The notes under the pieces are model-generated. The model was given only the letters and a program-made list of their open reading frames with translations, searched no databases and was not told where the DNA came from. Shown here piece by piece: positions 30,587 through 39,932 of a stretch of DNA of 64,000 bases. This stretch comes from an uncultured Candidatus Saccharibacteria bacterium (lineage in GTDB: Bacteria > Patescibacteriota > Saccharimonadia > Saccharimonadales > Saccharimonadaceae). The DNA lies in assembly GCA_947165465.1 (NCBI GenBank), contig CAMVAM010000005.1, positions 38,266 to 102,265 on the forward strand, in the 5' to 3' direction. The position numbers were made by a program, and so were the translations under genes. Position 1 is the first letter of the stretch. The number at the start of each line of letters is the position of its first letter.

Positions 30587-31374
30587 AAGTTTTAGATGGA
30601 AAAGAATTAGCTGGTTTCATTAAGGAACGTCAACGTCATCAAGTTGCCGGACTTTCTGAGAAACCTCATCTTTTAATCATCCGAAATAGCGACAGTCCGG
30701 TCATCGCCAAATATGTTCATCTCAAAATGGAATACGGCGATGATATTGGTATTAAAGTATCATTATTTGACGCAAAAGACTCCGAAGAAATCCGTTCTAA
30801 AATCCTAGAAGCAAATGGCGACAAAACAATCGATGGCATGATTCTTCAACTCCCAATCGCCGACAAAGACAAAACCGACGAACTCACCGACCTTATCGCA
30901 TCCGAAAAAGACGTCGATGGCCTATCTAATCATAGCGTATTCGATTCCGCTACCGCCACTGCCATTAATTGGCTCCTTGCCGGACACAGCATCGAACTAA
31001 ACAACAAGAAAATCGCTCTCGTTGGTCACGGTAAATTAGTTGGTGCCCCACTTGAGAAAATGTTCAAAAATTCTGGCTATGACGTCACCGTTTTTCATCG
31101 TGGCGATGATTTAAATGTGTTGTCTAATTATAATGTAATAATTTCTGCAACCGGCGTTCCAGAACTTATCAAATCCGAGATGGTTCAGTCTGGTGCAGTA
31201 GTAGTTGATGCCGGCACTGCTTCGGAAGGTGGCGTCATCGTCGGCGATGTTGAAGAAGCCATCCGTCATCGCACCGACCTTACTGCACTCACGCCTAAAA
31301 CCGGTGGCGTCGGTCCACTCACCGTTACCTGTTTATTTGATCACGTCATCCAAGCCGCCATCAAAAACCAATAA
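30583..31374 (+). CDS. folD: Bifunctional methylenetetrahydrofolate dehydrogenase/cyclohydrolase
   Basis: GMILQLPI, KDVDGL, VGHGKLVGAPLEKMF, TPKTGGVGPLTVTCL. Confidence 0.93.
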   Translation: MKVLDGKELAGFIKERQRHQVAGLSEKPHLLIIRNSDSPVIAKYVHLKMEYGDDIGIKVSLFDAKDSEEIRSKILEANGDKTIDGMILQLPIADKDKTDELTDLIASEKDVDGLSNHSVFDSATATAINWLLAGHSIELNNKKIALVGHGKLVGAPLEKMFKNSGYDVTVFHRGDDLNVLSNYNVIISATGVPELIKSEMVQSGAVVVDAGTASEGGVIVGDVEEAIRHRTDLTALTPKTGGVGPLTVTCLFDHVIQAAIKNQ

Positions 31375-31388
31375 AAAAACAAAAAAAG

Positions 31389-31406
31389 CACACCCTTTCG
31401 GGTGTG
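31389..31406. terminator. Bidirectional terminator between convergent folD and TrbL-like gene
   Basis: CACACCC-TTTC-GGGTGTG with A-tract upstream and T-tract downstream. Confidence 0.85.
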
Positions 31407-31416
31407 ATTTTTATTC

Positions 31417-33618
31417 CTATGCAGTTCCACCGCCCGTCGGAGCACCACCAGCGCCACCACCGGCTGGAGCACCACCAGCGCCACCACCTCTAAGATCTAA
31501 ATCACCTTCTCCGGTTGGTTCTCGCCTTGGAGGTCTTGGTGGACCGGCATAACCACCAGCTGCAATCGCGTAAATAGCCGACTCTTTCGTCGTATCCCAA
31601 ACACCAGTCTTGTCTCTGTTGTCAATAGTCATCTGAGCAAGATGCTGAAGCCTCGTACGCTCATCACCAGAAATAGTACCATTTTGCATCCTAGTAGCGA
31701 TTTCTTCAAGTGAACTATTTTTTGCACCAACGAGTTCCTTACTGTTGGTAAGATAGTTATTCGTCGCCCTACTAACGTTTTCACTCGTTGCCCAGTTCTC
31801 GTAATTGGAATCAACCACTGGTCTTCCAGTTGCTTCATCAACCTTACCGGCATTTCTGTTGTGCTCAGCCGCAAACTGGAAACCAAGAGGCGATGATTCC
31901 CTATATGCACCACTATTATCGCCAGTGGCAATTTCCTTTGCGACACCTTGGAAAACAGCAGAATGCTCCGCATTAATCTCAGCTAAACGAGCACGCCCAG
32001 CTTCATCAAGACCAGTACCCGTAATCTTTTGTGCTAAGAATCTAGAAGCGGTATCTTTTCTACGACCGGCAATTCTAGCCACGGCCGCCGCACCAGTCTT
32101 GTTACCTTGGGCAACATAGTCATCGTACATTTTAAAGAGTTTTTCCTCATCTTCACCATTTCTAGTATCATTATTAATAAGAACGATATATTGTCCAAGT
32201 TCCTCTTTTTCTGCAGCTTTCTGCTGTTCAATTAACGCAGCAGGAAAACCTTCACCAACCATACTGCCAGTTCTTTGATCAGAATATCTATCCTTAACCA
32301 TTTGCGTTCTTGCCGCAGCCATCGCCCTATCGAGTCCCATCGCTTTACCTGCACCGGTCTTTGCTAGTTTCTCTCTAACTTTTCCAAGGCCCGCAACTTC
32401 TCCCTTACGATTCGTACCAGCATTCCAACGTGTCTGTGCGCGTTTCATCGCCTCCGAATTTCCAAGCCTGTTTTGTGCTCTGCCACCAAGATTCTTTCCA
32501 ATTCCAGAAATCTTTGCACCAATATTCCCAGCTGCTGCAAATGCGCTAACAAGTAGTTTTGGAATAAAGAATATCGGAACGATGCTGATGAGAATTGCTA
32601 CAAATGCACCAAAGAATGTCTTACCGGCATCTGTCGACATCATTAGTCTTGAAACAAAGCTGCCAGCACCCACCAATAAACTTGCAGTTGGATATAGAAG
32701 CAACATGCCTTCTGCAACCTTTATCCACTTATCGTAGACTTTCTTTGTATTTGGAAGCATATAACAAACAATCGCAATTGGCGACGCGACAACGAGTACC
32801 ACAACTATAGCTTCCCTTGCCGCGAGCAAAACAAACAAAGTAAGAAGTGATACAACAAGACCAACTGCAGAAATTAGAAGCCCCAATATGAATGCAGGAT
32901 TAAGAATGAAGGCGATACCGCCACCAAGAAGCGCCACTAATAACGAAACTCCAACCACTGCAGTAGAAGCACCATTTACAGTTAGCGTAGGACCTAGTGC
33001 AGTAAACAAATTCTGAACACTATTACCGACGATATTTGAAACGTCGACGATAATCAAACAAAGCCAATATGAGACGTTAACAAGGATTGCTGTCACAATT
33101 AGTTTTGGCAGAATCTTTTTGATACCATAATTATTAATACCAATTCCAGAAATCTGTGAAATAACTACTACCATGAACAAAATTACAAATGCAATATTTG
33201 CAAATTGCTGAAAGACACTCCATGCTTCATACGTTCCACCACCTTCTTTATTAAAATCGAAAATATCAGTATCGACACTTAGATATGGCTTAACGGCCTC
33301 ATATAAATCATTCGCACTATTCGAAAGGAACAACATCACAGGACAAACAATCCAACCAATCGATCCGGCCGCGCCTGAAGCAATACATTGTTTTTTTGCA
33401 GTCTCTGAATCATCTTCACTTAATGTAATATCGATACCTTTTCTTGAACTTCCTTCATCAGTACCTTCCTTTACTGATCCATCAGGACGGGCCTCATCAG
33501 CGAAAGTATTTGTGGTATTCACCAGCGGAGATGCAAAAGCAAAAATCGCCATAAATCCAGCCAAAACAGAAATCAACCACTTGCGGGTCCTGCCAGCTTC
33601 TTTGTATGACGCTTTCAT
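31417..33618 (-). CDS. Polytopic membrane protein, TrbL/VirB6-like (T4SS-associated candidate)
   Basis: 733 aa; signal peptide, about six or more TM helices, long hydrophilic C-terminal tail ending in GAPAGGGAGGAPTGGG. Confidence 0.55.
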   Translation of the reverse strand: MKASYKEAGRTRKWLISVLAGFMAIFAFASPLVNTTNTFADEARPDGSVKEGTDEGSSRKGIDITLSEDDSETAKKQCIASGAAGSIGWIVCPVMLFLSNSANDLYEAVKPYLSVDTDIFDFNKEGGGTYEAWSVFQQFANIAFVILFMVVVISQISGIGINNYGIKKILPKLIVTAILVNVSYWLCLIIVDVSNIVGNSVQNLFTALGPTLTVNGASTAVVGVSLLVALLGGGIAFILNPAFILGLLISAVGLVVSLLTLFVLLAAREAIVVVLVVASPIAIVCYMLPNTKKVYDKWIKVAEGMLLLYPTASLLVGAGSFVSRLMMSTDAGKTFFGAFVAILISIVPIFFIPKLLVSAFAAAGNIGAKISGIGKNLGGRAQNRLGNSEAMKRAQTRWNAGTNRKGEVAGLGKVREKLAKTGAGKAMGLDRAMAAARTQMVKDRYSDQRTGSMVGEGFPAALIEQQKAAEKEELGQYIVLINNDTRNGEDEEKLFKMYDDYVAQGNKTGAAAVARIAGRRKDTASRFLAQKITGTGLDEAGRARLAEINAEHSAVFQGVAKEIATGDNSGAYRESSPLGFQFAAEHNRNAGKVDEATGRPVVDSNYENWATSENVSRATNNYLTNSKELVGAKNSSLEEIATRMQNGTISGDERTRLQHLAQMTIDNRDKTGVWDTTKESAIYAIAAGGYAGPPRPPRREPTGEGDLDLRGGGAGGAPAGGGAGGAPTGGGTA

Positions 33619-33746
33619 AACAAATATTATAGCATAAGAATTTTGATTTCATAATTTTTTCTTAAAAACCAAAAAATTCCCACCGGTTACCCGATGGGAA
33701 TTTTTCTAAGAAGCCGTGTTACGGCTTAGCGTAAAGCGGTCCTTAA

Positions 33747-34973
33747 TTAACGTTTCTTCCAGCTAGCAATTGCATAACCAGCAACGGTTACAACTGAACC
33801 TGCACCGAGAGCGATAGCAGTAACTTCAGTAGCACCAGTTTGTGGAATTACCGGTGGAGTTGGTGGAGTAGGTTGTTCATGACATTTTTCGTCATCACGC
33901 TTAACCATCACGGAAGCGTCATCCTTAGTCACCTTAGAGTTAACAGTAGAGCTTGCCCAGTTAACAAGTTGGTTGTTACCACAAGCAAGAGACTTATTAA
34001 CAACTTTAGCGGTAAAGCGAACATATGCATTACCCTTTACACCGTAGCTACCAATATTAATACCGGAAGTAGTTAAAGTATTTTCAACAACCTTAGTACC
34101 GTTCTGATAGTTAGAGTTGTAAAGAACAGTAGAATCCTTTACGTATTCAAGGTTGGTAGGAAGAACATCGCGAATCATCACGTTGTTAACCTGTTCAGAA
34201 GTGAGGTTCACATATTCAATTTGGAACTCAACTTCGTCACCAATCTTAGCCTCGACGGACTCGTTCCAACCCTTAGCGCCTTTAAGACGAACGGTCTTAG
34301 CGAGCTTAGCAGTCACAGACTTATGAACCTTAACTTGAATAGTCACCTGGCCATCATATTGATAACAGCCTGGGATCTTACCATCAAGTTTTTCGTAACC
34401 AAGAGTAACAGCAGAATTGATAATGTTGTCAGAAAGAGCAACAGTACCCATCTTAGAGTTGGTATACTTTGCAGAGCCTTCAACATATTCAATATAGAAG
34501 TCTTCGCTTGAAGTAAGCTTGACTTCGTCCCAATAGCGATTTGGGGTTGCATTCGATGAGTTGAGATAACCAATCACCGTATGCGAGTTAGCAACAGTCG
34601 TAGGAAGTGAGAAGTTTGCAGAAACACCTTCAGCAATTTTCTTCGTACCCTTAGGGCTGTTGTTGTGAACGTAAAGACGGATAGTAACAATGTCACCATC
34701 TTTTACGCTGATTTCGTTAGCTTTCCAAGTGTTACCGGTATCGGTAGAAAGCTTAGCGCCAACGAAGTTACGCTCATCACCAATTTTACCATTGGTAATA
34801 GAGTTAAAAGTAATGGTGTCACCAAGTTCACCAGCATTGATTTGCTCAAGCGTGTAAACGGTACGGCCATTAGCAGAGTCACCCCAAGCCATCACAGCGG
34901 CTGGAGCGAGGGTAGCACCGGAGACGATAGCAGCGGCAGCTACACCAAGAATAGCTTTATAAACTTTATTCAT
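33747..34973 (-). CDS. Secreted protein with DUF11-like repeat and IPQTG-TM-KKR C-terminal anchor
   Basis: Signal peptide; 'KTVRLKGAKGWNESVEAKIGDEVEFQIEYVNLTSEQVNNVMIRDVLPTNLEYVKDST'; C-terminal VIPQTGATEVTAIALGAGSVVTVAGYAIASWKKR. Confidence 0.8.
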   Translation of the reverse strand: MNKVYKAILGVAAAAIVSGATLAPAAVMAWGDSANGRTVYTLEQINAGELGDTITFNSITNGKIGDERNFVGAKLSTDTGNTWKANEISVKDGDIVTIRLYVHNNSPKGTKKIAEGVSANFSLPTTVANSHTVIGYLNSSNATPNRYWDEVKLTSSEDFYIEYVEGSAKYTNSKMGTVALSDNIINSAVTLGYEKLDGKIPGCYQYDGQVTIQVKVHKSVTAKLAKTVRLKGAKGWNESVEAKIGDEVEFQIEYVNLTSEQVNNVMIRDVLPTNLEYVKDSTVLYNSNYQNGTKVVENTLTTSGINIGSYGVKGNAYVRFTAKVVNKSLACGNNQLVNWASSTVNSKVTKDDASVMVKRDDEKCHEQPTPPTPPVIPQTGATEVTAIALGAGSVVTVAGYAIASWKKR

Positions 34974-35207
34974 AATATTAAATCCTTTCAGTAAAGTTTA
35001 AAAAATATTAATAAAAAGTTAAAGTTAATATTAAATAATTCTGTTACTTTGGTTCGCTAGCTGAATTGTTAATTTTCATCTGCAACCGAATCGTCTCAAA
35101 TTTCAAATCTTGGATGAAGCCCGGTAGCCGAAGCTACCGGACTTTTGCTAAGGTACTTGGGCCGTCCAGCCCACGGGCTCCACCCATGTTTATATATCTC
35201 TGCTGAA

Positions 35208-37049
35208 TTAATCCGGCGGGCCACCCCATGCCTCGCCGGGGTTATCAGGTGAGATTTGTGTCACCTCGCCACTGGGCGATTCGACATGTACAGGCTCCGA
35301 AACCGGAGTCGGTACGTCGATGCCACCATTACCGGTACCTTGGTCGCCATTATTGTCGACGTGAGTATCAGGCGGTGTCACCGTTGTCGGCGTGTTAGGA
35401 TCGCCACCGACATGCTGCTCCTGATTGATCTCGTTCAGCTCTTGAATCGTTTCCACATACTCATCGTGAGTCATGTGGTCCGAATTCGTCGGCTGATCTT
35501 CAGACGAGTGCTGTCCACCCACACCAGTATTGGTGCCCGGTCCAGGACCAGGATCGTCGTTCCCGCCTACGTCAGTTCCCTGAGTGGGATCTTTCGGAGG
35601 ATCGGTCGGAGGCGGAGAAGGCGGATCGGTCGGAGGCGGAAAAGGCGGATCGGTCGGAGGCGGAGAAGGCGGCGTAGTCGGCGTAGGAGTCGGCTGAGGC
35701 GCCGGCGGGTTCTGAGGCGTAATGCCCATCACCTTTTCGACGTTAGTCGGCTGATATCCGCAGTCGATTCTATATGCCACCTCAAACTTCTGGCCCTTGA
35801 TTACGAAAGTGTAAACCAGGAACCAGCCGTCGTGATTATCGGTCTTCATGACGATAACGTCAGGAACACCGTTAGTCGTGTATCCGTTCATGTACATCTG
35901 GTCTTCAAGGCCAGCGTCCACATAACGGAGTTCGACCGAGTCTGCTGTGTCAAGGAAGGCAAAGTAAGAGTCAAGAATCTGATAATACAGCGTCTTGTCT
36001 CTCATAAACCTATCCTTGGCCGCGTTGATCGTAGTTGCCCAGTTACCCTTGCAATCTTCATAGAAGGTGCCAAGATAACGGGTTCCCACAATCGCATCGT
36101 GCCATGCCATATCCGCTGCAGCAAGCGCAGGATCAAGTCTCATGCGATTACGGTAGCTTTGGTTGTAGTACTCAGCTCCTTCGTTCTTATTGAACGGATT
36201 CGGCCCGAAGTTAAAGTTATTATTCGGGTCATTATCCGTCAGAACCTCAGTATTGTAAAAACGATACCAAGTCGAGGGCTGCTGAGTTGCGGCCGGAGCC
36301 GCAGTGGATGCAGGAGTGCCAGTTGTACCTTGAGCACTCGTTCCGGCCTGCGGGAAAAGCTTAAACCAGGAACCAGAAGACTGCGAAGAGTCGATTCCAA
36401 GGCCAAACTGTTCCGGATTTACGCCGAAATTAGTGCTCACCGAGCGAAAAAACGGGAAAAGGGTCAGGAGCAGCAGAATGATTGCAATCACAATCAAGAT
36501 GTTCGCAAGCGTGCGCTTACGACCAGCCTTATCCTTATCCTTCTTCGCTTCACACTCGTCCGCCTGGTAAAACAGCATCGAGATGATGCAGTACCAGAAA
36601 AACACGATGGGTACCAGGGTGCCAATGATCTCAATCAGCCACGCCCAAAACGTCCCGCTAAAGGCCGTCATGCACATAGCCACCGTCTGGTTCAGTACCA
36701 GGGAGGCAGGAATGCCAATCAGAATAAAGGGGATAAACTCCTTAAATCTGCTGCCATCCTCCTTCCACCACATCGCCAGATAGTAGTAGAAATAAATCAT
36801 CGCACCGAAGAAGATCAGGGAGAAAATCGCAGGGATTCTAGTAGTCAGGAAGCTAATCAACCCGACAGCGACTCCCATGATAATCGCCTTGGTCCAGGTT
36901 CCTTCCGATATATCGGTGAACCAACCCTTCTTCTCGTTCTCGACATGTCTCCCACTAGGGGTAACTACAGTTGCGCCTGATTCAAACAGGCTTTCCGCCA
37001 CAATCACGAGAGCCGCGATTGCGACCGCGATAAGAATTGCAGACAACAT
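35208..37049 (-). CDS. Membrane protein with proline-rich (TDPPxPPP) C-terminal region, unknown
   Basis: 613 aa; several N-terminal TM helices, then TPTTPPSPPPTDPPFPPPTDPPSPPPTDPP tail. Confidence 0.75.
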   Translation of the reverse strand: MLSAILIAVAIAALVIVAESLFESGATVVTPSGRHVENEKKGWFTDISEGTWTKAIIMGVAVGLISFLTTRIPAIFSLIFFGAMIYFYYYLAMWWKEDGSRFKEFIPFILIGIPASLVLNQTVAMCMTAFSGTFWAWLIEIIGTLVPIVFFWYCIISMLFYQADECEAKKDKDKAGRKRTLANILIVIAIILLLLTLFPFFRSVSTNFGVNPEQFGLGIDSSQSSGSWFKLFPQAGTSAQGTTGTPASTAAPAATQQPSTWYRFYNTEVLTDNDPNNNFNFGPNPFNKNEGAEYYNQSYRNRMRLDPALAAADMAWHDAIVGTRYLGTFYEDCKGNWATTINAAKDRFMRDKTLYYQILDSYFAFLDTADSVELRYVDAGLEDQMYMNGYTTNGVPDVIVMKTDNHDGWFLVYTFVIKGQKFEVAYRIDCGYQPTNVEKVMGITPQNPPAPQPTPTPTTPPSPPPTDPPFPPPTDPPSPPPTDPPKDPTQGTDVGGNDDPGPGPGTNTGVGGQHSSEDQPTNSDHMTHDEYVETIQELNEINQEQHVGGDPNTPTTVTPPDTHVDNNGDQGTGNGGIDVPTPVSEPVHVESPSGEVTQISPDNPGEAWGGPPD

Positions 37050-37219
37050 ATCAGTTGCCTCCTTTCATTTAATAATGTTGGGAGGCGTCATACGCCTCCA
37101 AGGTTGGGGGTGTATGATCAGAGATATATAATATATAAACAGGTTATGAAACCTGAGATGATTCGGTTGTTAATGGTCGTCTTGTTTATGAGAACACACC
37201 CTAAACTCAGACTAATTAC

Positions 37220-37248
37220 ATTATATCACACACAGCCATTTTTGTCAA
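37220..37248 (-). promoter_or_regulatory. Promoter TTGACA-N17-TATAAT (TGTGA before -10) for the 613-aa gene
   Basis: TTGACAAAAATGGCTGTGTGTGATATAAT. Confidence 0.85.
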
Positions 37249-37340
37249 TAGCATTATCAGGTTTTTGCGCTTATGTCTATATTTAATAGAGGCACGAAAA
37301 AACCCGGCTTTTACGCCAGGCTTTTTCAAGGTGCGTCGGA

Positions 37341-37913
37341 TTACGGGCAGTAAAGCTCGAGCTCCTCGTCGTCGAGGATGTGATGGACGGCACCGTTGTG
37401 GTACCAAACCCAGATCACTTCCCAGACGCCGTTGCTGGCCTGATTTGCCTTCCAGATGTCAGGCGTCACCTTGAAGCTACGGGTCTTGTAGCTCCAGTAC
37501 TTGTAGGCCTTTCCAGGCCCCTCGTAGGCGAATGCCGTGACACCAGTGACAACCGGTTTTGCCTCAGGCTCAGCCGCCGGTGCAGCCTTGGTCGTCGACT
37601 TCTTGGTCGAAGACTTAGGCGCAGGCTTGGGTGCCGGAGCGGGCTCTTCAGCCGGGGCTGCTGCCTCGGGCTTCAGATGCGCGCCAGGCGCAGCCTTGGG
37701 CGCCGGAGCGGGCTCAGCTGCCGGTTTTTCAGCCGGCTTCTCAGCCGGAGCGGCAGGAGCAGCCTTGGAAGCGGGTGGATCGGCGGGCTTGTCTTTCGGC
37801 TTGTCGCCGAAATCAAACTCGAAGTCGAACTTCGGGCCAGAAGCCTTCACGTCGACATCCGCCTTCGTGGGCTTTCCTTCAGGTTCACTGCCTCGGACAA
37901 TGCGTTTACTCAT
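37341..37913 (-). CDS. Ala/Pro/Lys-rich low-complexity protein with conserved-looking C-terminal domain
   Basis: 190 aa; PAEKPAEKPAAEPAPAPKAAP region; AGGAGGT SD; promoter TTGACA-N17-TATAAT at 37973-38001. Confidence 0.7.
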   Translation of the reverse strand: MSKRIVRGSEPEGKPTKADVDVKASGPKFDFEFDFGDKPKDKPADPPASKAAPAAPAEKPAEKPAAEPAPAPKAAPGAHLKPEAAAPAEEPAPAPKPAPKSSTKKSTTKAAPAAEPEAKPVVTGVTAFAYEGPGKAYKYWSYKTRSFKVTPDIWKANQASNGVWEVIWVWYHNGAVHHILDDEELELYCP

Positions 37914-38066
37914 GGCGAGTACCTCCTAAAACGTTCTATAGCGAAATTCCGAGTTTTTCGCTACGTGATTACATTATAGCACACAATGCCCAAAATGTCA
38001 ATGGTTATAACATAAATACTATTAATAAAGAAAAAACCAGCCCTAAGGCTGGTACCTTTGACAAGG

Positions 38067-39359
38067 TTAAGTGTCGTTTTCGGATACATCTTTTACTAAT
38101 TCTGGAACTGTAGGTTTGTACAAAACTCTTACGCGTTTGCTTGGCCGCTTCGGCACTACACAGAACTCCGGATGGTCCTTTCTAAACTGTTCTTTTTCAT
38201 GATACATTCTTTCATCCGCAAGCTTAATCACATTATCAAGCGTCATTCTCTCTTGGACGCTAGGGTAATTTGCTTCCGAATAATAGATTCCATACCCTTG
38301 AGATACACCGTATTTTAAGAAACCTTCGCTATTCTCGTCCCCGGCACACGCCAGGATCAAGTCATCCAGTTTTTCCATAAACTTCTCTGTTGCCGAATAT
38401 ATGTCCCGATGTGGTGTACTTGAAAGCATTTTCTCGTACATGCCAGGCTTTAGAATCACGCAAAACTCGTCCCCTCCTATCCTGAAACAATAGGCGTATC
38501 GCCCATATGCCTCACAAATAAGAGAAGCGATTTGCTTCAAAGTCTGGTCGCCGCATTCATGTCCATATGTGTCATTTATTACCTTAAAACTATTAGCATC
38601 AATCATGATGATTATCGTTGAATAATCAATTCTTTTAATCATTCTCTGATAAACATGCCGATTTAAAAGTTTCGTTAAAGAATCAACCCTTAACGTCACA
38701 TGCGAATAGTAAAGTAAGAGAAATGGTATCGAAACAGATAGGCATAGGAAATCATAACTGCTGTTTTCAAAAGCAATCCTAATTACGATGCTAAGGACTA
38801 GAATCATCGTAAAGACGAACAGAGTAGCCATCATCGTACCCTGCGTCCTTCCCGAAAATGTAACCAATCCAATTAGTAGGAAGAGTATAGTTAAAAGGAG
38901 CAATACTACATATGCTATAACCAGAGGTCCTCTGTGATAGATACCATTTTCATCAATCGTGAAAACATGATATCCGAATAGTCCGGCCAGCTGCAGAAGG
39001 ATATTTGCTAAGACCAGAGAAATCATCACTATTCTGATTGTCGTCATCGACTTATCCGCTCTCTTATCATAAAAGACATCGAAAACCAGAAAAGCCAGAA
39101 TCGGATTTAAGGATAGCTCAATTCCCTTCACCAAATATAGCACAAAATTTCCAACTCTTTGATACTCAAGCAAGATAAACACTAGGTCCACGACGATTTC
39201 GACTATCAGAAGAATAATCAGACGAAAGAACTTTCTTATTCTTCTTGTCGAAAACACATCATTCTCACATAAATGCACCATGCATCCAATGAGAAAGATA
39301 ATCGACACTCCCGATACCACACAGTAGTTCAAAATGTCCATAAACTCACCCCTTATCAA
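38067..39359 (-). CDS. Membrane GGDEF-domain protein (putative diguanylate cyclase)
   Basis: N-terminal TM helices; LTKLLNRHVYQRMIKR...DANSFKVINDTYGHECGDQTLK...FRIGGDEFCVIL. Confidence 0.88.
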   Translation of the reverse strand: MIRGEFMDILNYCVVSGVSIIFLIGCMVHLCENDVFSTRRIRKFFRLIILLIVEIVVDLVFILLEYQRVGNFVLYLVKGIELSLNPILAFLVFDVFYDKRADKSMTTIRIVMISLVLANILLQLAGLFGYHVFTIDENGIYHRGPLVIAYVVLLLLTILFLLIGLVTFSGRTQGTMMATLFVFTMILVLSIVIRIAFENSSYDFLCLSVSIPFLLLYYSHVTLRVDSLTKLLNRHVYQRMIKRIDYSTIIIMIDANSFKVINDTYGHECGDQTLKQIASLICEAYGRYAYCFRIGGDEFCVILKPGMYEKMLSSTPHRDIYSATEKFMEKLDDLILACAGDENSEGFLKYGVSQGYGIYYSEANYPSVQERMTLDNVIKLADERMYHEKEQFRKDHPEFCVVPKRPSKRVRVLYKPTVPELVKDVSENDT

Positions 39360-39437
39360 ATTTTAATGTACCTCTAAACGACTCTTATATTATGACACAA
39401 AAAGCTAAAAAAGGCAATAGCAAATCTAAGCTTTTAG

Positions 39438-39776
39438 TTAATGTTTTGGCACAATTATTATTATGGCAATTACTATCGCCGCGACTTTTAAGAGAAGGCC
39501 AATTGTTGCAAGCCAACTATATTTTGTTTTAAGCCCTAAAATCCCAAATATCACAGATGCAATCGCAATTGGAAAACCAATCGTCCAGTAATAAATCACC
39601 AGAAGCCACCAAACCGCCCCAGCGCCATTTTCACTAGTACTACCACCGGAAGAAATCAAACAATAAACGAAAAGAATAAGTGGAATGAGCGCTGTTACTA
39701 CGGAAGCAACCGCGGCCGCCATCTTATCTGGCTTCTGTTTCTTTTTATTACTAACGATTGTTGTTTGATTGTACAT
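39438..39776 (-). CDS. Small membrane protein (DUF4190-like)
   Basis: Hydrophobic segments; IASVIFGILGLKTK. Confidence 0.5.
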   Translation of the reverse strand: MYNQTTIVSNKKKQKPDKMAAAVASVVTALIPLILFVYCLISSGGSTSENGAGAVWWLLVIYYWTIGFPIAIASVIFGILGLKTKYSWLATIGLLLKVAAIVIAIIIIVPKH

Positions 39777-39842
39777 ATTGTCCTTCTCGGATTAAACACT
39801 ACCATTATAACACATCAACAAAAAAGCCCCCAAAAGGGCGAA

Positions 39843-39917
39843 TGGTGCGGGTAGACGGAATCGAACCGTCATCTCATCCTTGGGAAGGATACATAATAGC
39901 CGCTATACGATACCCGC
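39843..39917 (-). tRNA. tRNA-Gly(CCC)
   Basis: Acceptor GCGGGTA/TACCCGC, anticodon loop TTCCCAA, GGTTCGATTCC T-loop, encoded CCA. Confidence 0.93.
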
Positions 39918-39932
39918 GACTCTTAAATTATA

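Noticed and set aside
35256-36980. 574-aa plus-strand ORF
   Set aside because: Arg-rich antisense frame fully opposite the 613-aa membrane protein, which has coherent TM and proline-rich structure; no promoter or SD.
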